From Penicillium oxalicum (Eukaryota; Ascomycota; Eurotiomycetes; Eurotiales; Aspergillaceae): 64,000 nt of DNA. Under the pieces are notes generated by a model, which searched no databases, was not told where the DNA came from, and worked only from the letters and a program-made list of their open reading frames with translations. The position numbers and the translations under genes were made by a program. The DNA is taken from positions 1,116,001 to 1,180,000 of the forward strand of contig NC_064655.1 of the NCBI RefSeq assembly GCF_001723175.1. Direction: 5' to 3'. Positions 23,048 through 34,892 of this stretch are shown piece after piece (the stretch's first letter is position 1; the number at the start of each line of letters is the position of its first letter).

Positions 23048-23275
23048 TCTCTTTTTTTGAATGTTTGAGTGCCTCGGTGAATATCCGTCATAGCTCTCTA
23101 CCAGAGACACTTACTTCGAGTTGCGGAAGGCGGTGGTGATTTTCCCCACGGCTATTTCGGGCAGAATCGTACCGCCTAGTGCTCTTCGTCGACTTTTTTT
23201 TGGTGATCGAAAGCAGACATTGTACGCAACGCCTGACTGCAGATTTTGCGTTACGAAGGAGTCGGCGTCATTAAA

Positions 23276-26200
23276 ATGCCAAAGTTTGTTCCAAGGCAGC
23301 GAAAACAAAAACACCGGCGCCAAGAGACGAGTGCGCCGGTTGATACCAATGTTGCGGAACTAGCGCCGGTCTCCAAAGACGAAAAAGAGGCGCGCAGGCA
23401 GAAGTTGCGAGACGAATTACGAGAACAACATACCAATGTCTCTTCGAAGAAGCAAAAAAGATTGGAGAAGTACATTGTACGAATCCTCTTCCCGAGTATT
23501 TTCAAAGGACTGAGTACTGACACGCTTAGGAAACCAAACTCAAAAAAGAAGAGAACGTCGAGCTTCTGAAGAAGCTAGCACAAGCCAAGGTCGATACATC
23601 GGGGTTGCAAACATCGAAGGATTTGGGAAAGCGCAAAAGACAGCCAGATATCGGAGCCCCAATCACGACAGAAGTGTCAAAAAGGTCCGGACCTGCGGAC
23701 GATTCCGACGACTCCGACATTGATTTGAAGAATACCCCGGGGGTAAAGGCTCAAATACCTGTCGGACCTGTTGGAAGTGGCTTGAAGCGTCCTCTTGAGC
23801 TTGGTGCGGACGGGTTTCCGGTTATCAAAAAGCGGAAGCGCTCGAAAAAGTCGAAGCTTTCCGCAGTATCTGCGGCTGAGCCGTCATGGGAAGGTTTCGA
23901 GTCTGGCGAGGAAACACCAAACGAGCATGAGCAAGATCGTGTTCCTGAGGAATCCGACATCGAAGAAGCATCTGAGGGCGATTCCGATAGCGAGCAACCT
24001 GATGACTCTGAAAATTCTTCGGACGGCTCGGATGATGATGATGATGATGAGGATGACGGCGACGACGACGAGGAGGAGGAGGAGGAGGAGGAGGAGGAGG
24101 AGGAGGAGGAAGAGGACGATGAAAGTGACCATCGTATCAGGCCGCGAGAGTCAGCATTCAAGTCGTGGGCTATACAACAAATAAATGAAGCCGTAGGCTT
24201 CAATCCTACCGAGGGACCTGCGGTTCACGACCATGTGCAACAAGCTTTCGCACCACCCAGAAAAGAGCCTCAAAATACCGTCGAAATTGAGGAGCCTCTT
24301 CCGCGTGAACTCGAAGTGACTACCGGCAATCCCTTCCGAAAAGCATTCAGTGTCCACGTTGACCGTTCTGAAGAAATCCAGTCGTCTCGTCTCGGGCTCC
24401 CGGTTGTCGGCGAAGAACAGAAGATCATGGAGGCAATCTACAACAACTCAGTGGTCGTCATCTGGGGTGCTACTGGTAGCGGAAAGACCACTCAACTTCC
24501 ACAATTTCTTTTCGAAGCTGGGTTCGGCAATCCCGATAGCCCCAACCCCGGCATCATTGGTGTCACGCAGCCTCGCCGAGTGGCCGCTGTGAGTATGGCA
24601 AACCGTGTCTCCCAAGAACTGGGTCAGTTCTCGGACCAGGTTTCGTATCAGATTCGGTTTGAGACCACAGTATCTAAGAAGACCGCTATCAAATTCATGA
24701 CGGACGGTATTCTTCTTCGTGAAATTGCAGATGATTTCGCTCTGCGCAAATACTCTGTTCTGATTATTGACGAAGCGCACGAAAGGAGCGTGAATACGGA
24801 TATTCTTATCGGTATGGTCAGTCGCATTGTCGATCTGCGCAAGTCCATGAGTGAGGAGGATCCTTCTGTGAAGCCTCTAAAGGTGGTCATCATGTCCGCC
24901 ACGCTTCGTATTTCAGATTTCACCGAGAATCCCAGCTTGTTCAGAGATGGTCCGCCTCCCTTGGTGCAAGCTGAGGGTCGTCAGTATCCAGTGACTATAC
25001 ACTTTGCTCGTCGAACGCAGCGAGACTATGTGGAAGAAGCTTTCCGCAAAGTCTCCCGGGGTCATCGAAAGCTTCCCCCGGGAGGAATGCTTGTTTTTCT
25101 GACTGGTCAGAACGAAATCCGACTCCTGTCGAAGAAGCTGAAACAAGCCTTCAAGCCCACTCAGCGTCTTGAGACGACGCAGACGAAAGTCCAGCTTTCT
25201 GCGAACGAGGCACCATTAGAAGCCGAAGATTTGGAGCTTGGCGGTATGGATATGGATCATGCAGGAGACGAGGAGGAAGATTTAGAAATTACTGGCCTTG
25301 ATGAACCAGATGATGACGAAGGATTTGATCTTGGCGAAGAAGCCATGGATTCGTCAACAAAAGTACACGTCTTGCCGCTGTATTCTCAGTTGCCAACCAA
25401 GGAGCAAATGAAGGTGTTTGAAGCACCTCCAGAGAACTCGCGTCTCATCATTCTCGCAACCAATGTGGCAGAGACATCGCTCACCATTCCCGGCATCAAA
25501 TATGTGTTTGATTGCGGTCGATCAAAAGAGAAACAATATGATCTTTCGACGGGCGTGCAAAACTTCCAAATTGGCTGGATCAGCAAGGCCAGCGCAAACC
25601 AGCGCGCTGGCCGAGCGGGTCGGACGGGTCCAGGTCACTGTTATCGACTTTACTCTTCTGCCGTTTACGAGGCCGACTTTGCTGATTACACTGACCCTGA
25701 AATTCTGCGCACCCCCATTGAGGGTGTAGTTCTTCAGATGAAGAGCATGGGTCTGCACAATGTGATCAATTTCCCTTTCCCCACTCCGCCTAGTCGTCAA
25801 GGCCTTGCCAAAGCCGAAAAGCTTCTCAAGAACCTTGGTGCTCTTTCCACTGGTGGACAGGTTACTCAAATTGGTCGTCGCCTCTCCACATATCCACTTT
25901 CCCCTCGCTTCGGCAAGATGCTTTATATCGGACACCAGCATGGCTGCATGCCCTATGTCATCGCCCTTGTCGCGGGACTAGCGGTTGGCGACCTGTTTGT
26001 TGCTGAGAACCAACTTCCTGGCAATGAGGCGCAACAAGTCAAGAGCAGAAAGACCGGTTCAGATTCAGATTCAGACACCAGTGACTCGGAAGATGAGAAA
26101 GTATACACAATTGCAGAACGCCTAGAGGACACAGAGCGTGAGCAACGATCGAAGGATTTCGCCCGTGTACACCGACTTTTGAGCAAACACGACGACACCA

Positions 26201-26958
26201 GCGACGCTCTCAAGTATCTTTCTGCCATCTGTGCCTACGCTTATGCGCCCGATGGAGAAGCATTCTGCGAGCAGATGTTCCTCCGCGCAAAGGCTTTCAA
26301 GGAGGCATCGCAGTTGCGCCACCAGCTCTCGGATATTGTGCGGTCCAACAATCCAGGACTCCTTGGCGCCTACTCAGCCAAGCTGCCTGAGCCTTCAGCT
26401 AAGCAGCTCAAGGCAATTAAGCAGATTGTCACTGCCGGTTTCATCGACCATGTGGCTATCCGAGCCGATCTGGCCCCCGTTCCTCCTGAGGTTCCGCGCG
26501 CACCTCGCCGCGCCATTGACGTGCCTTATCTGACACTCTTCCGCTCGCGTGAGCGACATGCCGATGACATCGCGGAGCGAGCTGTCTTCGTGCATCCGAC
26601 ATCGATTCTGGCTAAGCTCACGCCGAAGGAAATGCCACCATACATCGTCTATTCGCATCTCCAGCAGTCTGCCGCAGCGCCTCTTACGGGACAGACTCCC
26701 AAGATCCGCATGTTTCCACTAGTGGCACCGAGCGGAGCGCAATTAGCGGCCATCGCGCACGACACTCCGCTCATCCAATACGGAAAGCCCGTTGGCAAAA
26801 CCGAGCTGTTGGAAGGAATCCCTCAGCGTCGCTCGTGCTGGGTTGTACCATCACTGGTCGGCGACTCTGGTAGCACAGGGTGGCCGCTACCAGCAAAGAA
26901 AGTGATACAGCGGAAAGACCCCAGAGAGGGTTGGGTGATTGAAAAATTTGTGGCATGA
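23276..26958 (+). CDS. ECM16: DEAH-box RNA helicase Dhr1/Ecm16 (DHX37 family)
   Basis: Two exons: 23276-23476 and 23530-26958; 1209 residues. Helicase motifs are complete: GATGSGKTTQLPQF (Walker A, about residue 380), TQPRRVAAVSMA, TDGILLREI, DEAHERSVNTD (about 481), MSATL, NVAETSLTIPGI and QRAGRAGRTGPGHCYRLYS. HA2 and OB-fold regions follow (about 800-1130). The N-terminus is basic (MPKFVPRQRKQKHRR), then a very acidic tract of Asp and Glu. Dhr1 works in the nucleolus, unwinding U3 snoRNA from pre-18S rRNA during 40S assembly. A second acidic insert lies between motifs IV and V (EEEDLEITGLDEPDDDEG). Assignment to Dhr1 and not other DEAH helicases rests on the N-terminus, the inserts and the C-terminal domain. 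Confidence 0.92.
24066..24117 (+). repeat. GAG/GAC trinucleotide tract encoding an acidic run
   Basis: About 52 bp of GACGAC then GAG repeats inside DHR1, encoding Asp then a Glu run. Simple repeat, likely length-variable between strains. Confidence 0.85.
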
Positions 26959-27264
26959 CGATCTCAGAAAATAGGGCGGGAAGTTTGTAAATAAGCTTAA
27001 TGATTCCCTACAAGCGCATTTTCTTCTTTGGCCTTGAGGCTATACATCGAAAACAAAATCAGGCATGAACACGTGCAAGGGCAACTTGTTGTCGAGCACG
27101 CTCCTCGTGATTTCCCGTGAAAAAGACTGACGGCGTGGATATTCACTTCAGGATGGTATCCCAATCAATCGACTTGGTCCGCTCCCAAACGCCACCCGTA
27201 GAAAAAACAAAAAAAAGACGTACACCAAGGGGAACCCATCGCTATCCCAAGCGCAGAGAAGCTC
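26959..27264. other. Convergent spacer between DHR1 and CWC21
   Basis: 306 bp without recognised content; 3' untranslated regions of the two convergent genes. Confidence 0.45.
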
Positions 27265-27927
27265 TTAATCCCGGCGCCTCTCGAACCGTGTACTCGTAAT
27301 TGCCCCCGTCTCCCTATCTTCCTGCAGGCCCAAAGCCTTCCGTAATCGCTCAGTTTCCTCAATCTTTGCCTCGGCGAGCTCATGCACTTGATATGTCTTG
27401 AATTGTCTCCGATCTCGCGGTGCGGCCTTCTTGCCTCGCGCCGAGCCTCCAGCGGCACCACTGGCGTCATCTGCTTCCATTTCCTTCAGTAATCGCTGTC
27501 GCAGGGCATCGCATCTTTCGTCGATCTCTTCCTCGCTCAATATGCGCTCGGTTGGTCCATTTTCGGAATCCTCTTCTTCTTCTCTTTCCTCCCCGTCCTC
27601 CCTGGGTTCGCTTGCGGGTCGAGACGTCTTCGCGGACTTGGGCTTTGTCTTCGCTTGTGATTCTTCCAGACGTTCGTTTGCTTCCTCAAGACGCTCACGT
27701 TCTTCCATGACCGTGACTTCAATCGCGCGGCGACGGTCATGTTCGAGAATTTGCTTATCGGGGAGTCGCTGTTTAAAGGCGCGATCGGGAGGGCCGTTGG
27801 CGCCGGAGACAGGTGGGTATGGTGCGCCTACGCCGGTCGCGCGAGGTTTAAGGAAGGCGCCATTGCGCTGAACATAGCCGGATGTACCACTGCCGCGTGG
27901 CGTGGACAGGCCGACGTTGGAAGACAT
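27265..27927 (-). CDS. CWC21: Pre-mRNA splicing factor Cwc21
   Basis: Single exon, 220 residues. It begins MSSNVGLSTPRGSGTSGYVQ, the strongly conserved N-terminus of Cwc21/SRRM2-type proteins, and carries a cwf21-like region at about residues 50-80 (DRAFKQRLPDKQILEHDRRR). The rest is highly charged, with a basic/acidic linker (REDGEEREEEEDSEN) and a C-terminal helix that resembles related proteins (QFKTYQVHELAEAKIEET). Cwc21 binds Prp8 and Snu114 in the activated spliceosome and helps hold the 5' exon. Filamentous fungal proteins are longer than the yeast one (135 aa), and this fits. Confidence 0.9.
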   Translation of the reverse strand: MSSNVGLSTPRGSGTSGYVQRNGAFLKPRATGVGAPYPPVSGANGPPDRAFKQRLPDKQILEHDRRRAIEVTVMEERERLEEANERLEESQAKTKPKSAKTSRPASEPREDGEEREEEEDSENGPTERILSEEEIDERCDALRQRLLKEMEADDASGAAGGSARGKKAAPRDRRQFKTYQVHELAEAKIEETERLRKALGLQEDRETGAITSTRFERRRD

Positions 27928-29410
27928 TCGGAAGGTTTCAACGGCACTGGAGGCTGGCGGGGAGGATGATGCCGATCGTGCGTGTTCGATTCAACCGGGA
28001 AGGCAAAGCCACTGTGGGGAACTGACGTCTCTCGGAGCTGACCTGGAATGAGGAAAGCTGCTTGTGATTGAAAGGTGATAATGTCACGTTGACACGGAGT
28101 GTTTTGAAGAACTCTCGGGGCAAAAGCTGGCAAGCTCGTCAGGCACGTTCATCGACCATCGCGGAGAAGCTCGATAACTGGAGGTCAATTTATTCCCAGT
28201 GGATCCCATTATCTTATCGTAGGATCACGTGTAGATGGAGGTGGCGTGGGTCGAGGTTTCGGCGGCAAAGCTCACTTGGCTTCCAGACACCAAGAGGGCA
28301 ATCTCAACATGAGGAAGAGCTCAAGGATTTCCGGCTACAAACCCACTCTGGAGAGTGTTTTCCCCATCTCAATGGTATTACAGAAGATTCTCTTTGGCTG
28401 AGAATGTCATGTTGATATTGGTAAGACAATAGCTAAGAATAGCAAAATATCAACAACAGCCCTTTCGAAGTAAACGCCCCGGTCCAAGAATGAGCCACAC
28501 AACCCGTTAAGACATGAGGGGAATGTACATCAGATGAGCAAGCTTGGCCAAGTCCAGGGACGAGATGAATAGCGTTCTGGAGGTAAACATATGACCCAGA
28601 CAATAAGAAGGGACCCGGTGACTCAAGGGGAGTTGACATAAGGGATAACCGGGCCATGCAAGAATAAAGGACGTAATAATAGTAATAATAACAACAGACT
28701 GAAAGACAAAAAGAATAAGCAGTGAGACACTCCGGTATTTCCGATTCCGTTCCCTTGGAAAGCAAGCCCCTTTTCCCAAATCATATGCCAAAGATCGTGA
28801 AAAGAAACAGAGAAAGAAGATAGCAAAGAAGGCGGACGGGCATGAAGGTGTGAGATGACACAGCCCAATCCAATTTGTGAGCCAGGTGCACAACAGGATG
28901 AGTGACCGTGGCATTGCCGGGGTGTGCAGAGTGCATGAAGACGCCTGTTTCTGAAAGACCATGCCCCGAAAGTCGCGCCGTAGAGTGTGAAGAATTGACA
29001 ATGACAATGGTAAGGAGAGTTCGGACAGTACCATCATCAGAAGAGATGAAAATAAAAAATCGACAGGTCGAATCACGTCACATAAAGAATAAAAGTCGAG
29101 CCGTGTCCAGTACATGGAGGTAGGGAAAAATAAAAAGTAACAATGAAGCAAAACAACCGTAATGCTGGCGCAGCGGTGCCGGACAGGATCCAGAACAGTA
29201 AGAGGCTGACAAAGAGTCGGCGAGGAGCATAAAATGATTGTGCCGAGCCAGCTGCCGGGGGATGTGTCATACCCACTATGGATGTGCCCGTAATAATACT
29301 GAAATAGTAATGTTGAGCGGCGCGTTTCTCACCATACAGCCTTCAGCACACCAAGAAAGCTGCATTGACGTGAGGTAAGAATAAGGGAGCGCAGAATCGA
29401 GGAGAGAGAT
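27928..29410. other. Intergenic: CWC21 promoter and Pumilio 3' region
   Basis: 1.48 kb. The minus strand holds a 214-codon pyrimidine-rich ORF (28507-29151) with no recognised domain, most simply part of a long Pumilio 3' UTR. No RNA gene seen. Confidence 0.4.
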
Positions 29411-32234
29411 TTAGTGGCCGTCAATATGGATGGAAACCCCATTGCTGCCGCTATCGGGACTTGAGACGGACGTCACAGTACCCCGGCACAGTCCCTTGGA
29501 CTCAAAGGTCGCCATAGAAGCGTGGCTGTCAGTGGGAGGAGGGGTAGGAGGGCCATTGGTGACATAGGGAGTCTGAGGCTGCTGTACGGCAGAGATGCGA
29601 CGTTTTGGTGGTTGCGGGGAAGACTTGTGGGAGTTTGGAGGAGTGGTCGAGCCCTGAGTCATGGGGCCACCCATTGGAGAAGTGGTATCAAAGATGAGCT
29701 TCTCGATGGCCACAATCTGCTTGCCATAACTGAATTTTTTCAACTGGCTGAGCAAGGGCTTGATTTGCTCGACAAGGGCCTCACGCTCAGCACCCTTCAA
29801 CTGACCGAGAACCTTTTGGATCACGTAGTTCCCATACTGATCACGCATGAGGCCGAGCAGTGGGTTTTCTCCGCGGCCGTTTGATGAAGTCAATGTAGTG
29901 ATGATGTAGTGGCGCTGGCTTTCGTCGCCAAACTCGATGCTTTTCTCAACCACATTGCTAGCAAACTTGTGTTTCGAAAAGGCCAGCAACTGGGACATGA
30001 CAACCTGGATCATCCGGTCCCGGTCCTTCGCTTCGCCGTTTTCAATCACATGTTGAATGACATAGTTACCAAATTGGTCTGGAATAAGACTCAATGTGCA
30101 CGCATGGAGCTCACTGAGAATCGATTCGCGGTCGAATTCTGTGCAGTGCTCCAACATACGTTGAATCACACGGCAACCGTATGGGTGGGCAGCATGGCGA
30201 TGGACTTGGCCACGGAACGCGTCAATAATGAACTGCACATATTGAGAAGGCACCCGCTCAATCGCCTTCTGGATGACATGGTTGCCGTTCTGGTCTCGAA
30301 CACATTTCAACACATGGTTCTCCAACTCCTTGACCATAGCAGCTTGCTGATCTGTCAAGATATGCTCCAAGGCTTTCTGAACCACACGACAGCCGTACAT
30401 CTGAGTCGACAGTGCCAGGACGTGACCACGCATTTGATTAGCGAGTATCTTTTTCTGACTCTGATTGCCATGTTCAAAAAGCTTCTGGACAACGTAGTTG
30501 CCAAAGACGTCCGTCATGAGCTGCAGGGCATTCTCTTGAATCTCACGGAAGACTTGTTCCTTCTCATCACTGTTGGCAGTTTCTAGCTTCTGCTGAATGA
30601 AGCGAGAGCCGTGCTGATCACCGCTGAATTCTACGACATGTCCGTAGATATCCTTCAGTTCGTAACGCTTGCTACCCTTGTTGTTGGCGCGAAATTCTTC
30701 GAGCAGAGGGCTTCGCACACTCTGGGAGGGGTCTTGATCACGCTGGGCGCGGGAGGCCAAAGCTGCCGCATTCAATCCAGGGATCTGGGGGATCTGAGCA
30801 ATGGGGTAGTAGCCTTGCAAGGCATTCAGTCGAGCGGCCTGGTAGTTTTGGAACTCATACGACGGCGGAATTGTCATACGAGGCATGCCATTTCCTTGGG
30901 CCTGCATGAATTCTTGCTCTTGGTAGGCCGACAGTCTACGCTCGAAGGCAAGCTGCTCGTTCATTCGAAGCTGGGCAGCATTTCGCAACTGAGCGGCCTC
31001 GGCGTCAGTGTACATAGCAGTTGACACATGGCCGTAGCTGGTGGGAGAGCCCGATCCCTGATCGCCGCCGTGGGCGCGACCTTGGTATCCAAATTGCAAA
31101 TCATGGGCAGCTTGGGCGCCATAAGTGGCCAGGGCTTGATAAGTGAAGTCGTCAACGTTCTGTGTCTTTGCCCGCGCAAGGGAGCCATCGAATGACGCTT
31201 GGGACATGATAGAGGGTCTCTGTGCCCCGGTGTGAGCGTGATGACCATTGTCGTTAACCTGCAGCTTGCTGAAACCTCCACCCATCTCATTAGAGCTGCT
31301 GTTGTAACGACTGTCCGAAGTGTGGTTGTCAGAATAGTAAGAGGTACGAGCAGTGTGAGCTGGACGCTGCGGAACAAAAGTGGTCGAATTGTGGCGCATT
31401 TCAGAGAATGTGTTTCGTGTTTGAGTGGGCGAGGTGCCGTCAGCCATGCCCGAGCCAAGTGGTCCCATGGCCACATCCTCGGAGCGGGAGTTATCCAAGG
31501 CGCTTGCGAAACCAGACTTCACAGGAAAAGTTGTGCCCACGGGGCTGCCTCCGAGCGCGGATGAGCTGATTTGACGCCGGCCGTCGCCATTGCGGAGGCC
31601 GCCAAATGCATTGAAAGTCACACCGTCGCCAGAAGGAGAAGCTCCCTCGGATCCCGAGTGAAGGTAGGGTCTGTGGCTGGCACTACCACTGGAGTTGTTC
31701 ATGCTGGTCGTGCGCGGAAGAGAAAAATATGAAGAATCACCGGTATCGTTGTAAGTGGCCGCATTTCCATCACTGCCACGGACTTGGACAGGCGACGTGG
31801 CCATCGTGGTCCGACCCTGGCTCATAGGCAGGCCCGTGGTGTTGACAGTGCTCCACGGCAAGTGGGGACGGCCGGCCCAGCCTTCAGACTCCGAGGTTGA
31901 CAGCAATGAGCCAGAGCCAGACTTGCCTTCATAGCGAGAATCGGTCACGGGTTGATCTATGCCTGTCATCAGTATCTTCTATGCTTTGAATAATATGGGC
32001 ACCCGAGCATTTTGAAACATACCTTCTCCGAATCCATGGACACGGTTGGTGTCACTCCAGATGGTATGGAAATTAGTGTTTCCGGCACCAAAGCCGTTGC
32101 CATGCTGACCACGGCCTCGGTCGCCGTTCATGTTGGAGCGATTCGATCGTACCTGGGCTCCTCTGTTAGCTCGTGTCTTGACCGCTTCTTGGGTCATCAC
32201 TCACGTTGTGTACGCCACTTGTGTTTGTGGCCAT
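29411..32234 (-). CDS. Pumilio-family RNA-binding protein, Puf3 class
   Basis: Three exons: 32205-32234, 32023-32152, 29411-31956; 901 residues. The N-terminal ~500 residues are Ser/Gly/Asn-rich and probably disordered. The C-terminal part has eight PUF repeats with recognition triplets, in order: SR..Q (HGSRFIQ), NY..Q (FGNYVVQ), CR..Q (YGCRVVQ), NH..Q (NGNHVIQ), CR..Q (YGCRVIQ), NY..Q (FGNYVIQ), SN..E (FASNVVE), NY..Q (YGNYVIQ). By the PUF code this reads 5'-UGUAUAUA, the Puf3/Pumilio site. Puf3 represses or stabilises mRNAs for mitochondrial proteins. The first exon is only 10 codons ([10 protein letters not shown]). A 13-residue stretch [13 protein letters not shown] in exon 2 may be a short conserved motif. 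A long gene-free leader lies upstream. Confidence 0.9.
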
Positions 32235-34337
32235 GGTTGAAGCCATTCCCTTAGAGCCACTCACTTGGGGAAAGGTTAGAGTGCGACTCTTTGAAGAGCA
32301 AGATCAAATCGTCACTTTGCTTCTTCAACCGATGGACAAATGTCGCAAGCAGTGTTTGATATTTGTAAGTGAGAGTGAACACTCGCAAGAGTGCGAAAGG
32401 GAAGACCCAGGGTGAGTCAAACTTGTATCCTTGTCAGCTGAGGCTCCAAGTGAAGGAAGATGATGAACAGAAAATGTATTTGGAGTCGGGACAGCCACGG
32501 GTTGGATAGGGTTGCGAAGTAGAGAGGATGGCACTCACAGTAGGGGGATCGGTAAGGCAGAGCAAGTTTGGGAGGGGTTGAACAAGGCTCAAACAACTCT
32601 TTTCTCAAGGTATTCAAGTGAGTCAAAAGTCACGAGACTTGTAGCATTAACAAACAAGACCTGGTAAGGAGATTTGGTTTGAAGGAGAGAAGAGGAAGAA
32701 GAAACAAAAAAGAAAGTGAGGGGCGCTGGTTTGATAGTTTTTCGAACTGCGCAGCGGTAGAACCAAAAATGCGCATCCGCGTCACGATGAGGAGGCCAAT
32801 AAGGACGCAAGGTTGAATAGCAATCGACCCGGCAGAGCTTCCCCTTCGTTTGCTAGTGCAGTGTGCTAGCTAGAGATGGAGAGGAATTGTGAAGACCAGA
32901 CGGCAGATGGACGTCGCACCGTTTTACTCTACTCCGTGCATGCTCCAGGAATCTCCCAGCTTGCCGATCGTCCAGATACGTTTTGTGGAGAGAGGTTTTC
33001 CCCGAGAATGGACGGGGGTGATTAGGAAAAGGTTATGGTGGACCCTAAGAAGGTCTAGGACTCGAAAGGGAGAGATGCGCAAGGGATGGCGGAGGGATAG
33101 CGTATAGAGGGATGAGGTGGAGGGGATGATGAGAGTCGATGATGGGCGACGGAAGGGAGTATTGGTAGGTGATAAAGGGTCAAACAGAAGATAGTCGGGC
33201 AGAGGAATGCGGTGCGAAGGAAGAGAGTCGACTGGAGAGAATCTAGTGGGTCGATAAATGGGAATGTAGGTGAGCGACCAAGCACAAAGCATTGGAGGAG
33301 TCAAGCTGTCACACAGAGCGGCAGCATGACGGTCCAACTTACAGCTATTTCTTCCCTCGTCCGTTTATATCGGCAGCCGGAGAGATTGGCGGATCGGAGA
33401 GGTGTAAGGGTAAGGAGGAGGTTGACAGAGAACAGATGGCAAATGTGCACAGGGGAAAGAAATCAAGAGGTCATGCGTCACCCGTACACATTAGCGATCA
33501 AACGAGAACGGGCGCGCCAAAAGAGTTAGGGAGAAAAAAAAAGCCAAGGTGAGGATGGAAAAATGATAGATAAGAGATGGGCAGAAAATGATGCTGGGTG
33601 GAGGAGCAGATCAGCCGCTGCTTGTAACGGAGGCGGTACAAGGGTGGTTTGGTATATGTATTCAGTGGATTCGGTGGATTCGGTGGATTTAGTCCCAACC
33701 AAGTTCGAGGATGCTCAGAGTGTCCGAGGTTGCGATCAAAGTTTTGTGGTACTGTACGATACAGCGTAGGGCAACGCCTAGCCGCCCGGCGTGGCTTGGA
33801 TCTGTGTGAATGAGATGATGTCGATGGAACCTCAGCCAAGGCCTAGCCCGAAACGAAGGCGGTGCCGCCCACCGATGTACTGTATTGTTATAACAGACCC
33901 TGCGGCTCAATCTTACAAGTTCTGGCCCATCCGCCATCCACATGTACTTATGGCGACTTGATGTTTTACCGCCATAGGTTGGTATGCTTATTTTCAGGTT
34001 CATACCAGTAGGGAAGGCCGTGAAATCTGAAGACCTGATCAATGCGAAGCTGAACTACTATTGTACTTATATCCAAGGCTTACTGCAAGGTTAATTTCCT
34101 ACTCTAGAAGATCAACTGCCATGGGCGGAGGTGGATGGTCCCTGGCCCCTACCATGTTTGTAGATCTCTCAACATTAATATGTGACGCTTGCTTATTTGC
34201 ACGGAAGTTCCAAATGTCTATGACATACAGTACATTCAAAATTTGCACAGGCACACCTGGCCATCTGTCTCACTTATGCTGATGACGGTTAGAGTGTTTT
34301 TTTTATCTGCCATGAACTGACGCTGGGAACTAGCTTT
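32235..34337. other. Pumilio upstream region, likely long leader and promoter
   Basis: 2.1 kb. The minus strand is pyrimidine-rich between about 32.4 and 33.6 kb with many short ORFs, typical of a long 5' UTR. No coding gene recognised. A three-copy 9-bp repeat lies at 33665-33691. Confidence 0.4.
33665..33691. repeat. Three tandem copies of a 9-bp unit
   Basis: GTGGATTCG, GTGGATTCG, GTGGATTTA in direct succession. Short minisatellite-like repeat in noncoding DNA; no function assigned. Confidence 0.8.
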
Positions 34338-34892
34338 CTACATCAACATCCGACCAGGCCTGACCGCTACTCTGAGCATGGATATGCATACAAACGGCCT
34401 GTGTTTTTCTAGATTGCCGACCACGAGTAAGGCACTGACTGCGAGAGCAGTTGAAAAAGTGAAATCATACCTCCAGTCTTTCCTCATCACGTCTTGTCGG
34501 GAAACAATTCCTGGCGCTTCATGTTGCTCCTGTTCTGGCATGATCGCAGGCAAGTTCCATGGGCCAGCAAATATCGGGACCGAGCTTAACATCAAACTGG
34601 GGTTGACTCCTCTACCTTGGGGCAAGATCGAAGAAAATTGCCCACCGAATATTGAATTCGAGACCCAACTATTTGAATTTGACGTAGAGAAGACAGGATG
34701 ACAGTAGGTGGTGGATGGGAAGTTCACTTTCTGGTAATCAAGCAGAACAAAGTGTTTCCATAGATCAGTCGCCATCATGATGCAACGATTCACTGTGTCG
34801 TGACTGATCATGCTGCTGTCACTCCGCAGCGCAGGTGAGGAAAACCCCTGTTTCAACCTTGTGAAAAGACCAAAAGTGCATTCAGAGATCAA
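34338..34892 (-). CDS. Unrecognised ORF, possible gene remnant or chance ORF
   Basis: 184 codons from the first Met. I recognise no domain. The residue mix (DLWKHFVLLDYQKVNF, PVFSTSNSNSWVSNS) is protein-like rather than repetitive, and one hydrophobic stretch (STALAVSALLVVG) is visible. No flanking exons could be supported. It lies alone in a gene-poor block. It may be noncoding. Confidence 0.2.
   Translation of the reverse strand: MISECTFGLFTRLKQGFSSPALRSDSSMISHDTVNRCIMMATDLWKHFVLLDYQKVNFPSTTYCHPVFSTSNSNSWVSNSIFGGQFSSILPQGRGVNPSLMLSSVPIFAGPWNLPAIMPEQEQHEAPGIVSRQDVMRKDWRYDFTFSTALAVSALLVVGNLEKHRPFVCISMLRVAVRPGRMLM

Noticed and set aside
28507..29151. 214-codon minus-strand ORF
   Set aside because: Leu/Ser/Phe-rich pyrimidine tract with no domain; better explained as Pumilio 3' UTR.
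29909..30586. 225-codon plus-strand ORF
   Set aside because: Antisense across the PUF repeats, which explain the conservation.
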